From CAIXZV01 sp963697365 (GTDB lineage Bacteria; Chloroflexota; Limnocylindria; Limnocylindrales; CSP1-4): 64,000 bases of DNA. The stretch covers positions 310,001 through 374,000 of the forward strand of contig CAVONT010000017.1 of assembly GCA_963697365.1 (NCBI GenBank), read 5' to 3'. The notes under the pieces were generated by a model, which made no database searches, had not been told where the DNA came from, and saw only the letters and a list, made by a program, of their open reading frames with translations. This document shows, one piece after another, positions 38,864 to 47,404 of this stretch. Made by a program: the position numbers and the translations under genes. The stretch's first letter is position 1; the number at the start of each line of letters is the position of its first letter.

Positions 38864-38896
38864 GTAACGTTACCAATCGAACCCGGCGGTTGTCCA
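38864..38896. promoter_or_regulatory. LacI-type operator between the epimerase and manC
   Basis: Palindrome GTAACGTTAC (38864-38873) is centred on CG. On the minus strand it overlaps a possible -10 (GTAACG) placed 17 bases after TGGACA (38896-38891), so repression of the epimerase operon is easy to imagine. The probable regulator is LacI (4), encoded at the end of that operon. Confidence 0.6.
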
Positions 38897-38956
38897 GCCC
38901 GAATTCACCGGACCGGCATGCCGCCGGCCGGACCAGCGAACAGGGACCACGTCGCG

Positions 38957-40027
38957 ATGTACGCAGTGATCCTCGCCGGCGGTGGCGGCACCCGCCTCTG
39001 GCCGCTCTCCCGCCCGGAGTGCCCCAAGCCGTTCCTGCCGCTGATCGGCGACCGGACGCTGCTCCAGCGGACCTGGGACCGGATCGTGCCGGACCTCGTC
39101 CGCGCCGAGGACGTGGCCGTCGTCACGGACCGGCGGTACGAGGCGCTCGTGCGCGAGCAGCTGCCGACGATCGGCGCAGGGATGGTCCTGTGCGAGCCGG
39201 TCGGGCGCAACACGGCGGCGGCCGTCGCGCTCGCGGCGGCGGCGCTGGACCGCGCGGACGACGACGTGATGCTCGTGCTCCCGGCCGACCACCTCGTGGC
39301 GGACGAGCCGGGGTTCCGGGCCCTCCTCCGGCGGCGCCGCGGACGTGGCGGCAGGCGGGCGCCTCGTGACGCTCGGGATCGCGCCGGACGGACCGGAGAC
39401 CGGGTACGGGTACGTGGTGGCGGGCGAGCCGGCTGCGCCGGCGACGCCGGGCGCGGTCAGCGGTGGCCCGCTTCGTGGAGAAGCCGTCCGAGGACGCGGC
39501 CCGGGCGCTGCTGGCGGGCACGGCACCGGTCGCCTGGAACGCGGGCATCTTCCTGTGGCGCCGGGACGCGATCCGGGCGGCCTTCGCGGCCTCGTCGCCG
39601 GACATCCTCGCGGACGTCGAGGCCGGCTGTGCGGGCGGCGCCGGATGCGCTGGCGTCCAGCTATGCGCGGGTGCGCGCGACGTCCATCGACTACGCGGTC
39701 CTGGAGCCCGCCGCAGCGGCCGGGCGCGTCGCGATGCTGCGCGCGGCGGTCGGGTGGAGCGACCTTGGCAGCTGGAGCAGCCTGCGGGATGCCCTGGCCG
39801 GGGGGGAGGTGGAGGCGTCCGGTGTCGTGGGCCACGGTCCGCGTCACGACATCGGGTCCGAGCGCACGCTCGTGTTCGCCGCCGACCGCCCCATCGTCAC
39901 CATCGGCCTGCGCGACGTCATCGTCGTGGATGCCGGGGACGTGGTCCTCGTCGCCGCGGCGGACGCCGCCCAGCAGGTCAAGGTCGTGGCCGAGGCGTGG
40001 GCCGCAGGCGAGATTGCCGCAGGCTGA
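38957..40027 (+). CDS. manC: Mannose-1-phosphate guanylyltransferase (three frameshifts)
   Basis: Makes GDP-mannose from GTP and mannose-1-phosphate. Nucleotide-binding motif MYAVILAGGGGTRLWPLSR and PKPFLPLIGDRTLLQRT. GRNTAAAVALAAAAL and VLPADHLVADEPGF follow. After shifts the metal/sugar site reads TGYGYVVAG, FVEKP, WNAGIFLWRRDAI, and the end has VGWSDLGSWSSLRDAL and VIVVDAGDVVLVA. Length 356 codons, matching the single-domain type without the phosphomannose-isomerase extension. Three +1 shifts (about 39325, 39462 and 39635) bring it back to the starting frame. Divergent from the epimerase operon. Confidence 0.9.
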   Translation: MYAVILAGGGGTRLWPLSRPECPKPFLPLIGDRTLLQRTWDRIVPDLVRAEDVAVVTDRRYEALVREQLPTIGAGMVLCEPVGRNTAAAVALAAAALDRADDDVMLVLPADHLVADEPGFRALLRRRRGRGGRRAPRDARDRAGRTGDRVRVRGGGRAGCAGDAGRGQRWPASWRSRPRTRPGRCWRARHRSPGTRASSCGAGTRSGRPSRPRRRTSSRTSRPAVRAAPDALASSYARVRATSIDYAVLEPAAAAGRVAMLRAAVGWSDLGSWSSLRDALAGGEVEASGVVGHGPRHDIGSERTLVFAADRPIVTIGLRDVIVVDAGDVVLVAAADAAQQVKVVAEAWAAGEIAAG

Positions 40028-40225
40028 GCGGCAGCAGGAGACGCAGGTCCGGTGCAGCGCGTCACCGACCCGTTACTCACGGCCCATGGACTGCGCCACC
40101 AGCCTCGGCGAGAGTGGCGCACAGGGACGCGGTCGTCGCGCAGGGTTGCGGAGACGGCCGCGCCCATCCATGTCAGGTCACCGACGCCCGCCTGGGTAGC
40201 AGCCAGCTGCCGGGTGTGTGCCCCA

Positions 40226-40418
40226 GATCGGTGCCACCGATCATTCGCTGGTGGTCGCTGTGTTCCGATCGGTGGTACCGATCCCGGCGACCGATAGCCA
40301 TGGCCGCAGCCATCGATTCGATCGGTCGTGCCGATCAGGCTGCGACCGCGGGGCCGGCGCGATCGGCCTCGCCGATCAGGTAGCGAGGCGGCGCCGTTGT
40401 TGATCGGCGGTGCCGATC
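40226..40418. repeat. Array of five 17-nt palindromes, 41-bp period
   Basis: Copies at 40226-40242, 40267-40283, 40320-40336, 40361-40377 and 40402-40418 follow GATCGGY-NNN-RCCGATC (7-3-7). Start-to-start distances are 41, 53, 41 and 41 bp, and spacers are 24, 36, 24 and 24 bp with unrelated sequence. The seventh arm position co-varies: T with A in copies 1 and 2, C with G in copies 4 and 5, T with G in copy 3. Confidence 0.9.
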
Positions 40419-40469
40419 ACGCGGCGAGGAGCGGCGGGCGTCGGACCGCGCGCCGGCCCTGAACGCGGA

Positions 40470-40501
40470 ACGACGGGCGTCGCCTGCGCGTCGCCCGTCG
40501 T
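40470..40501. terminator. Bidirectional hairpin at the convergent ends of manC and the radical-SAM gene
   Basis: 10-bp perfect arms ACGACGGGCG (40470-40479) and CGCCCGTCGT (40492-40501) enclose a 12-base loop. The position between convergent genes suits a bidirectional terminator. Confidence 0.6.
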
Positions 40502-40641
40502 CGAGGATCTGCGAGACCCCTCGCGGGGCCGGGGGATCAGCCGGCCGCGGCTTCCGCGGCCTCCGCGGCCTCCCGGCCACGGGCTCGGCCTTGCCGGCCG
40601 CGGCCACGGGCTCGGACTCGGTCCCGGCCCAGGGGCGTCGC

Positions 40642-41939
40642 TCAGCGCAGGCACTGGAACGGACCCGGTGCACCACAGGCACGCGGCGCACGGGACCTGG
40701 ACGAGGTGGCAGTCCTGCTCGAAGTCGCCGTCCTGGACGTAGTCGCACATCGCGAGGTTGCAGTCATAGCAGAACGGGAAGTCGTAGCGCGTGACGTCGC
40801 CCCGGAACGCCGCCACGGCCGCGCCGTTCCAGAGTCTCGAGGATGCCGGCGTCGCGCGAGGTTCCCGAACGACTGCGGCCGGACGGTCTTCGCGACGCCG
40901 CCGAGATGGCAGTCGAACCGGTGCCACAGGAAGTAGCAGGGGTGGACGTCGCCGTCCCAGGACACGAACGCCGCCCCCTCCTCGACGAACTCGCAGCGCC
41001 GGACCTGCGGTGGGGACGGCCGACGGCAGCGCGCAGCTCGACGCCCAGCTCGCGCGCGCGAGCGAGGCGGCCTCGGCGAAGGCCGCCTCGGTGGCCTCGA
41101 GCGCGCGCCTCGTCGAACGGCAGCAGGTCCTCGATCCTGAGCGAGACGCCCTGCGCCGTCGGCGTCGGCGACCATCTCGCTCACCAGGCGGATCGGCGCG
41201 CTGCGTCCTCCTCGGGCGGCGCGAACCGGTGGCGCGACTCGAGATAGCGACCGAGGTCGATCCCCTCGGACATCCGCCCGGGCGCGCCACGCGCGGTACA
41301 CGCGCGAGCGCCCGGTCGGACGTCGGGGCTGAACGCGGCGTGCTCCGCCATCGTCGGGTCGTAGGCGAGGAGGTGGCTGACGATGATGAACTCGAACCGG
41401 TGACGGGCCGCCCAGCGCACGAGCAGCGGCAGCTGGTCCAGGTTGTCGCGCATCGCGACGAACTCGAGGCCCAGCGAGAGTCGCCGGCCGCGGCCGCGCG
41501 GCGCTGTCGTGGAGCGCGGCGCGCGGCGGCCTCGATCGGCGCCAGCCGGGCGCCACCGCGGAGCGAGCGGAGGCGCTCGGGGCTCACGGCGTCCGCGGAG
41601 ATCGCGATCCGGTCGACGCCCGCCGCCACGAGCGCCTCCGCGCGCCGCGGCCCGATGAGCTGGCCGTTGGTCTGGAAGCCGACCCAGGCACCGGCCGGCA
41701 TGCTCGCGCCTTGGCCGCGCGCGATGAACCCCTCGAGGCCGCGGGTGGAGGAGCGGCTCGCCGATGCCGTTGAGCACCAGCGACTCGAGGTGCGGGAAGG
41801 CGGGCGAGAGGCGCTCGAACGTCTCGCTCGCGTCAGGTCGCCCTCGACCAGCGCCCTGCCCGGGCGCGTACTTCACGCACATCGCGCAGCGCAGGTTGCA
41901 GCGCGTCGTGACCTCGACGAACAGCTTGGACGGGTGCAT
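40642..41939 (-). CDS. Radical SAM/SPASM protein, probable tungsten-cofactor oxidoreductase maturase (frameshifted)
   Basis: MHPSKLFVEVTTRCNLRCAMCVKYAPG carries the radical-SAM CxxxCxxC cluster. LVLNGIGEPLLHP, VGFQTNGQLIGPRRAEALVAAG, RIAISADAVSPERLRSLRGG and LGLEFVAMRDNLDQLPLLVRWAA follow. The SPASM region has YDFPFCYDCNLAMCDYVQ and CAACLWC. This pattern matches the radical-SAM maturases encoded next to tungsten aldehyde oxidoreductases, and an AOR gene lies directly upstream. Several frame changes occur along the gene. Removing one base after CAACLWC gives TGPFQCLR-stop at 40642; without that, the frame runs into a Pro/Arg-rich tail. The target is probably a peptide bond or cofactor site of the AOR, which is inference. 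Confidence 0.8.
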
Positions 41940-42209
41940 CGCGCCGGTGGGCCGGCACCGGGTCGGCCGCGAGCGGGGTGCTCAATGGCGGCTCACCGGG
42001 TGCGACGGCGACCCGTCCTGGGCGTCGGATCGATGGTGGGACGCATCACGGCTGCTTGCAGACTCCCATCCCGCTGGTCGGCCGGTCGGTGGAGCGGCTG
42101 CGCTCGCGAGCTCAAGTCGTCGGTGACGATCCCAGCTGGCACGAACGGCGTTCGCGGGGCGAGGCGTGCCGCGACCCGGCGCGGCTCGCCCAGGTGGAAC
42201 TGACGGCGA
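41940..42209 (-). other. 270-bp gap between AOR and radical-SAM genes, possible small frameshifted gene
   Basis: The spacing is large for this otherwise tight minus-strand operon. Broken hydrophilic frames are visible (for example FHLGEPRRVAARLAPRERR and DGSLQAAV). A small MoaD/ThiS-like protein would suit the context of a tungsten enzyme, but I cannot read a convincing C-terminal Gly-Gly or a continuous fold. Confidence 0.25.
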
Positions 42210-43690
42210 CTACCAGTTGAAGACCGAGTCGAGCTCCTCGTCCGTCACGTTGAAGGTGACTTGTGCGGCGCGATCGGCTCGGTGTAGAAGAAGCGCGGCA
42301 GCCGGTCGTCGATCGCGTGAAGCCGGCCCGGGCGTTGAAGTCGCGCTCGGCGGAGAGGATCTGCTGGCCGAAGCGCCGTGACGTCGTCGCGTTGATGCCG
42401 TAGAAGGGTTGACGAGCTCGAGCAGCGCCTGGAAGGTCTCCGGCTGGTCGAGGATCGGGAAGGCGATGAACAGGCACATGCCGGTGGAGTCGATGGCCGC
42501 GGTGGCGATCTGCAGGTTGCGGGAGAGGTCGACCTGCCCTTCGGTCTTGAGCGGATCGACGATCCCGCCGACCTTGAGGATGTTGGTGGCGATGGCGTAG
42601 CCGGCGGTGTGGTCGGCGCCCATGGGGGTGGTGGCGTAGGTGACGCCGATCCCCTGGATCGGCGCGCGGATCGTAGGCCGGCAGGGCCTGGTTCTTGACC
42701 ACCGGGACCTGCTCGACGCCGAAGACCTTGCCGGTAATCCCGGCGCCGCTGCCGAGGATGCGGCCGAGCGGCGTCCCCTTGCCGACCTCGTCCAGCAGGC
42801 GGATGGCGCCTTCGCCGGTCGCCGAACGGGATGAGGCCGGCATCCATGGCGACGCCGATGGTGACGCCCATCTCGATGGTGTCGACGCCGATGTTGTCGT
42901 CCATGCGGTCGAGCTTGGCGACGGTGTCGAGATCGTCGATGCCGCAGTGGCCGCCGTGCGACCAGACCGTCTCGTACTCGGGCTGCTTGGTGACGTAGTT
43001 GCCGTCCTTGTCGTTGTAGATGCCGGAGCACTGGATGACGCAGCCGCGGTGGCAGCCGTGGGTAGCCGGCCGCCGCGCTTGACTCCATCGTGCGCGGCCT
43101 GGGCCTCGCCGCTGAGCTTGGTGGCCGCCGTCGAACTGGCCCGGGCTGAAGTTGCGGGTCGGGTAGCCGCCGGCCTCGTTGAGGACGTTGGTGAGGACGT
43201 TGGTGCCGATAGGCCGGCAGGCCCTTCGCCGGTGACCGGGTGGTTGCGCAGCCCCTCGACGAACTTGCGGCGGCCTCCGGAATCGTTCCGGATCCTTCGG
43301 CGGCGCAGCTGACGTTGCACCCGGCATCGTCGAGGATGATCGCCTTGACCCGCTTCGAGCCCATGACGGCGCCGACGCCGCCGCGGCCGCAGTGGCGGGT
43401 GGGGCGCAGTTCGCGGTCGGTGCAGGCGATGGAGGCGGCGCCCAGCTTCATCTCGCCGGCCGAGCCGATCGACATGTAGGCGACCTTGTCGCCGTACTCG
43501 TTCGCGCAGCTTCTCGACGAGCGGGTAGTTGTCCAGTCATCCTTCAGGCTGTTGTCGACCTCGAACGATGACGCCGTCCTTGTCGATGCATGATCTTGTA
43601 CAGGTCGTCGCCCTTCCGGCTTGCCTTCGAGGACGATCGGCGGCATAGCCGAGGCGGGCCAGCACCTGCCGTTGCTCGACGCCCCATGCC
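42210..43690 (-). CDS. Aldehyde:ferredoxin oxidoreductase family protein 2, N-terminally incomplete and frameshifted
   Basis: AOR homologue on the minus strand. Readable parts are LEGKPEG...DLYKIM, KDGVIV, VAYMSIGSAGEMKLGAASIAC, RHCGRGGVGAVMGSKRVKAIIL, the cluster motif HGCHRGCVIQCSGIYND (C-x3-C-x3-C), LPAYDPR, TYATTPMGADHTAGYAIATN and DSTGMCLFIAFPILDQPETF with the fourth Cys. It ends EELDSVFNW. The first roughly 100 residues of the family (first pterin-binding barrel and its motifs) are absent: the sequence joins the nfnB stop after about a dozen bases. Either the assembly lost DNA or the gene is truncated. It belongs to a different AOR subgroup from the copy at 24 kb. Confidence 0.78.
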
Positions 43691-43701
43691 GGGGCGGGGG
43701 A

Positions 43702-45204
43702 TCAGCCTGCGGCGGCCTCCGCCTTCGCGGCCTCGGGCTCAGCCGCAGCAGCGTTCTCGTCGACCGGCGGCCAGACGCCGCGCAGCCAGCTGTCGATCGC
43801 CTTGGCGGAGTCCTTGCCGTCGCCCATGGCCAGGATCACCGTCGCCGCGCCGCGCACGATGTCGCCGCCGGCGAAGACGCCCGGCATCGATGTCATGCCG
43901 TGCTCGTCGGTGATCATGTAGCCCCACTCGTTGACCTTGAGCTCCGGCGCGGAGCCTGTCAGGAGCGGGTTGGCCTTGGTGCCGATCGCGACGACCACGA
44001 GGTCGCAGTCGATCACGTGCTCCGAGCCCGCGATCTTGACGGGGCGCCGGCGTCCGCTCTTGTCGGGCTCGCCGAGCTCCATCTTCGAGACCTTCAGGCC
44101 GGTGACCCAGCGGTTCTCGTCGCCGATGACCTCCTCGGGGGCGGTCAGCAGCTCGAACCGGACACCCTCGTCGTGGGCGTGGTGGACCTCCTCCTTGCGG
44201 GCGGGCAGCTCGTCCATCGAGCGCCGGTAGACGATCGTCGCCTCGGCCGCGCCCAGGCGGCGGGCGGTCCGGACGGCGTCCATGGCCACGTTGCCGCCGC
44301 CGACCACCACGACGCGCTGGCCGTGGAGGACCGGGGTGTTGGAGTCCGAGTTCCAGGCGCCCATCAGGTTGACGCGCGTCAGGTACTCGTTGGCGGAGTA
44401 GACGCCCTTGAGGTTCTCGCCGGGGACGTTCATGAACACCGGGCAGGCCGGCGCCCACGGCCAGGAACAGCGCGTCGAAGTCCTCGCGCAGCTCGGGGAC
44501 GGTGTAGGTCCGCCCGACGATCGCGTCGACCTCGATCTTCACGCCGTCGGCCACCAGGCGGTCCACCTCGGCCTGGACGATGTCCTTGGGCAGGCGGAAC
44601 TCCGGGATGCCGTAGATGAGCACGCCGCCCGGGGCGTGGAACGCCTCGAACACCGTGACGTCGTGGCCGCGCTTCGCGAGCTCGCCGGCGGCGGTCAGGC
44701 CGGCCGGGCCGGAGCCGACGATCGCCCACCTTCTTGCCGGTCTGCACCGGGTGGGCCTTGGGCATCTTGTCGATGTTGGCCTGCGCCCAGTCGGCGACGA
44801 AGCGCTCGAGGTAGCCGATGGCCACCGAGTCGCCCTTCTTGGTCCGGATGCAGACGCCCTCGCACTGGCTCTCCTGCGGGCAGACGCGGCCGGTGACGCA
44901 GGGGAGCGCGTTGTCGTTGAGGAGGCTCTCGGCGGCGGACTGGCATGTCGCCGTCGCGGAGGAACTTGATGAAGCGGGGGATGTCCACGCGGACCGGGCA
45001 GCCGTCGACGCAGAAGGGCTTGGGGCACTGGATGCAGCGCTCCGCCTCCATCATCGCCAGCTGGTAGGAGAGGCCGAGGTTGACCTCGTCGAAGTTGTCG
45101 GCGCGGACCTCGCCCTCCTGCTCGGGCATGGCGACCCGGCCGATCTGCCATCCGCTCCTTGTTGGTGAGCGGGGCCTTGACCTCGCCCGGTCTCGTCGCG
45201 TCAC
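43702..45204 (-). CDS. nfnB: NADPH-dependent glutamate-synthase-like flavoprotein, NfnB type (frameshifted)
   Basis: Large subunit of NADH-dependent reduced ferredoxin:NADP oxidoreductase, or a GltD-like oxidoreductase. The N-terminal Fe-S domain has MEAERCIQCPKPFCVDGCPVRVDIPRFIKFL and GRVCPQESQCEGVCI. FAD motif VGSGPAGLTAAGELAKRGHDVTVFEAF. Then GGVLIYGIPEFRLPKDIV, VVVVGGGNVAMDAVRTARRLGA (NADPH) and MPGVFAGGDIVRGAATVILAMGDG. It ends with an Ala/Glu-rich tail, AAAAEPEAAKAEAAAG. A GTG overlaps the nfnA stop (GTGA). Shifts lie near 45140-45190, 44945, 44715-44870 and 44440. Without a large glutamate-synthase gene nearby, the Nfn assignment is preferred. Confidence 0.83.
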
Positions 45205-46064
45205 GCCCCCACCTCGGTCGTCGCGCAGGCGCCCTTCGCCGCGTCGGCCTGCTCCTGCGCCTTGGTCAGCGCCGCCTGCTCGAAGGAGCGGTAGGTGGTG
45301 AGCCGGTCCGACAGCTCCTGGAAGTTGACCTTGTGGGCGTCGAACTCCGGGCCGTCCACGCAGGCGTACTTGGTCTCGCCGCCGATGGTGACGCGGCAGC
45401 CGCCGCACATCCCGGTGCCGTCGACCATGATCGCGTTGAGCGAGACGGTGGTCGGGACCTCGTACGGGAGGGTCATGTCGGAGACGGCCTTCATCATCGG
45501 CACCGGGCCGATGGCGTAGACCGCGTCCACCCCGCCCGCGTCGAGCAGGTCCTTGAGGGCCTGGGTCACGAAGCCGTGGCGGCCGTACGAGCCGTCGTCG
45601 GTGCAGACGACCACGTCGCCGCACGCGCGCAGCTCGTTCTCGAGGATGACCCACTCCCTGCTGCGGCCGCCGATGACCGACGTCACGTGGACGCCCTTGT
45701 CCGCCAGCGCGCGCACGATCGGCAGGAGCACCGCGGTGCCGACGCCGCCGCCGACGCAGACGGCGTGGCCGCTCTCGATGAGGTGGGTCTCGGCGCCCAG
45801 GGGGCCGGCGACGTCCTGGATGCCGTCACCGACCTGGAGGCTGGTGAGCTCGGTCGTGCTGGCACCGATGGCCTGGATGACCAGGGTGATCGTGCCGGCC
45901 TCGGGATCGTTGTCCGCGATCGTCAGCGGGATGCGCTCGCCGCCCGGACCGCGCCGGACGATGACGAACTGGCCGGGACGACGGACCTTCGCGATCCGCG
46001 GGGCCTCGAGGACGAGGCGCACGACGTTCGGGGAGAGCTGCTCGCGCTCGACGATGGGATGCAA
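45201..46064 (-). CDS. nfnA: Ferredoxin:NADP oxidoreductase small subunit, NfnA/SudB type
   Basis: 287 residues, intact. FAD domain starting IVEREQLSPNVVRLVLEAP with GQFVIVRR and IPLTIADND. NAD domain with CVGGGVGTAVLLPIVRAL and VYAIGPVPMMKAVSDMT. The [2Fe-2S] motif is DGTGMCGGCRVTIGGETKYACVDGPEFDAHKV. The residue before the first Cys region is Asp, as in Nfn proteins that use Asp plus three Cys. It pairs with NfnB for flavin-based electron bifurcation among NADH, NADPH and ferredoxin (established for Nfn). TTG start at 46064 with GAGG five bases upstream. Confidence 0.87.
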   Translation of the reverse strand: MHPIVEREQLSPNVVRLVLEAPRIAKVRRPGQFVIVRRGPGGERIPLTIADNDPEAGTITLVIQAIGASTTELTSLQVGDGIQDVAGPLGAETHLIESGHAVCVGGGVGTAVLLPIVRALADKGVHVTSVIGGRSREWVILENELRACGDVVVCTDDGSYGRHGFVTQALKDLLDAGGVDAVYAIGPVPMMKAVSDMTLPYEVPTTVSLNAIMVDGTGMCGGCRVTIGGETKYACVDGPEFDAHKVNFQELSDRLTTYRSFEQAALTKAQEQADAAKGACATTEVGA

Positions 46065-46482
46065 GAGGACCTCGCTGGTATGTCAGGGGCAGGACGCATC
46101 ATCGCCCATTCCCGGGCGACCTGCGCAGGATCGCGCATATGCACGCGGGCGCGTTACGGCCGTTGGCCCCGCGCTGTGGTCCGAAGGTCACGTCCGGGGC
46201 GTGCCGAGGGGGGCCAACGAGGGCCGGGGGAGGCGGGCCGAGGCGAGCCCTGCCATGACGTGCCTCGCCCGGCGAGGCAACGAGCGCTTCGAGGCCTCCA
46301 GCGCCTCGCCCGGCGAGGCAAGCTGTCTGCACTCGATGCGAAACCGGTCATTCCCGTCGCCCAGCGAGTGGCGCGTCGGCCCGCGAGGACGCTGGTTGCC
46401 TCCCTGAGCGAGGCGCACGTCGGCGCGCGAGGAGAAGCGTGGGCCAGGGAGCCGGGTCGCGGCACTGGCCGGGACGACGGCG
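46065..46482. repeat. Intergenic palindromes, second 7-3-7 array
   Basis: 418 bp lie between the FNR-like gene and nfnA. GCCTCGC-CCG-GCGAGGC occurs exactly at 46262-46278 and 46303-46319 (41 bp apart, 24-bp spacer; the first is extended to TGC...GCA). Weaker forms follow at about 46354-46370 (CCGTCGC-CCA-GCGAGTG) and 46398-46414 (GCCTCCC-TGA-GCGAGGC). A reading frame runs through, but it has no recognisable content. Confidence 0.75.
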
Positions 46483-47317
46483 TCAGCCGGCGGCGGGCTG
46501 CCGGAGCGGTCTTGCCCTTCGGCCAGTAGAGCTCCTTCTTGACGTGGAACTCCGGGAAGCCGCGGTCCATGAGCTCCCGCTCCACGTTGAGGATCATCTC
46601 GGGGTTGCCGCAGATGTAGACGATCGTCTTGTCGGGCTTGAGGCCCAGGTCCTTGCAGACGTCCTTCACGACACCCTCGGCCCGGCCCGTCCGGCCGGAC
46701 CAGCCCGCGTTGCGCGGGTCGGCGGGACGGGAGATCGTGGGCACGTAGGTGAGCTTGCGTGCCGGATCGGCCGCCCACTCCTCGAGCTCCGCGCGGTAGC
46801 CCAGCTCGTCCGCGTACGAGACACCGTTGAGCAGCACCGTCTTGCGCGTCGCGCCACCCTGCAGCTCCACCTGGCGCAGCTTGGCGAGGAACGGCGCGAT
46901 GCCGGTGCCCGTGGACACGTACAGGTGGGTCAGGGTGTCGTCCGACTCCATCGTGAACTTGCCCTTCGGGCCGATCATCCGCATCCGGTGCCCGACCTGG
47001 AGCCGCCACAGCGCGGTGGTGAAGCGCACGACCGGCACGTGCCTGACGAACAGCTCGTAGCCGAGGGTGTCGGCGGTCTCCGGCGCCGAGGCGATGGAGT
47101 AGGGCCGCTGGAGCATCTTCTCGTCGGTGACGACGCCGATGGTCATGTACTGGCCCGGGATGAACGGGATCGCCGGTCCGTCCAGCTTGACCCGGAAGTA
47201 GGCGAGGTCCGCGTTGAGGTCCTCGCGATGGACGAGCGTGGCGTTGTACTGGTCGTCGAAGATGTCGATGACCCGCGGATCCTCGAGCGGACTTGTCACG
47301 TGCGTGCTCCTGGGCAT
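46483..47317 (-). CDS. Ferredoxin-NADP reductase-type flavoprotein
   Basis: Transfers electrons between NAD(P)H and a ferredoxin or partner enzyme. FAD domain: FRVKLDGPAIPFIPGQYMTIGV and MLQRPYSIASAP (RxYS flavin motif). NAD(P) domain: LYVSTGTGIAPFLAKLRQVEL, KTVLLNGVSYADELGYRAEL, IVYICGNPEMILNVERELMD and the C-terminal VKKELYWPKGKTAPA. The homologous part ends there. The frame as printed continues through palindromes to 46154, but removing one base gives AAAAG-stop at 46483, the same Ala-rich ending as nfnB, so I place the end there. It leads the minus-strand Nfn-AOR operon. Confidence 0.82.
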
Positions 47318-47404
47318 GACAGCGTCAAGAACGTGGTTGCGGCAAGGACATGACGGGGCGCGGCCTTCGTCTGAGTGTACCGGTTGGCCCGTCCGCGAGG
47401 CCGC

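Larger units (their letters stand above)
40028..40641. other. Convergent intergenic region with palindrome array
   Basis: 614 bp lie between the 3' ends of manC and the radical-SAM gene. It holds the palindrome array (40226-40418), a long hairpin (40470-40501) and, on the minus strand at about 40537-40640, an Ala/Glu-rich short frame ending EAAEAAEAAAG-stop. That ending resembles the end of nfnB (EAAKAEAAAG-stop), and both are followed by the same bases ATCCCCCG. I see no complete gene. Confidence 0.5.

Noticed and set aside
40226..40418. CRISPR array
   Set aside because: Repeats are only 17 nt, palindromic and not identical; spacers are 24-36 nt and GC-biased like their surroundings; there are no cas genes in the window.
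46154..46482. C-terminal extension of the FNR-like protein through to 46154
   Set aside because: Homology stops at ELYWPKGKTAPA; the extension is Arg/Pro-rich, passes through the palindrome array, and removal of one base yields an AAAAG-stop ending like that of nfnB.
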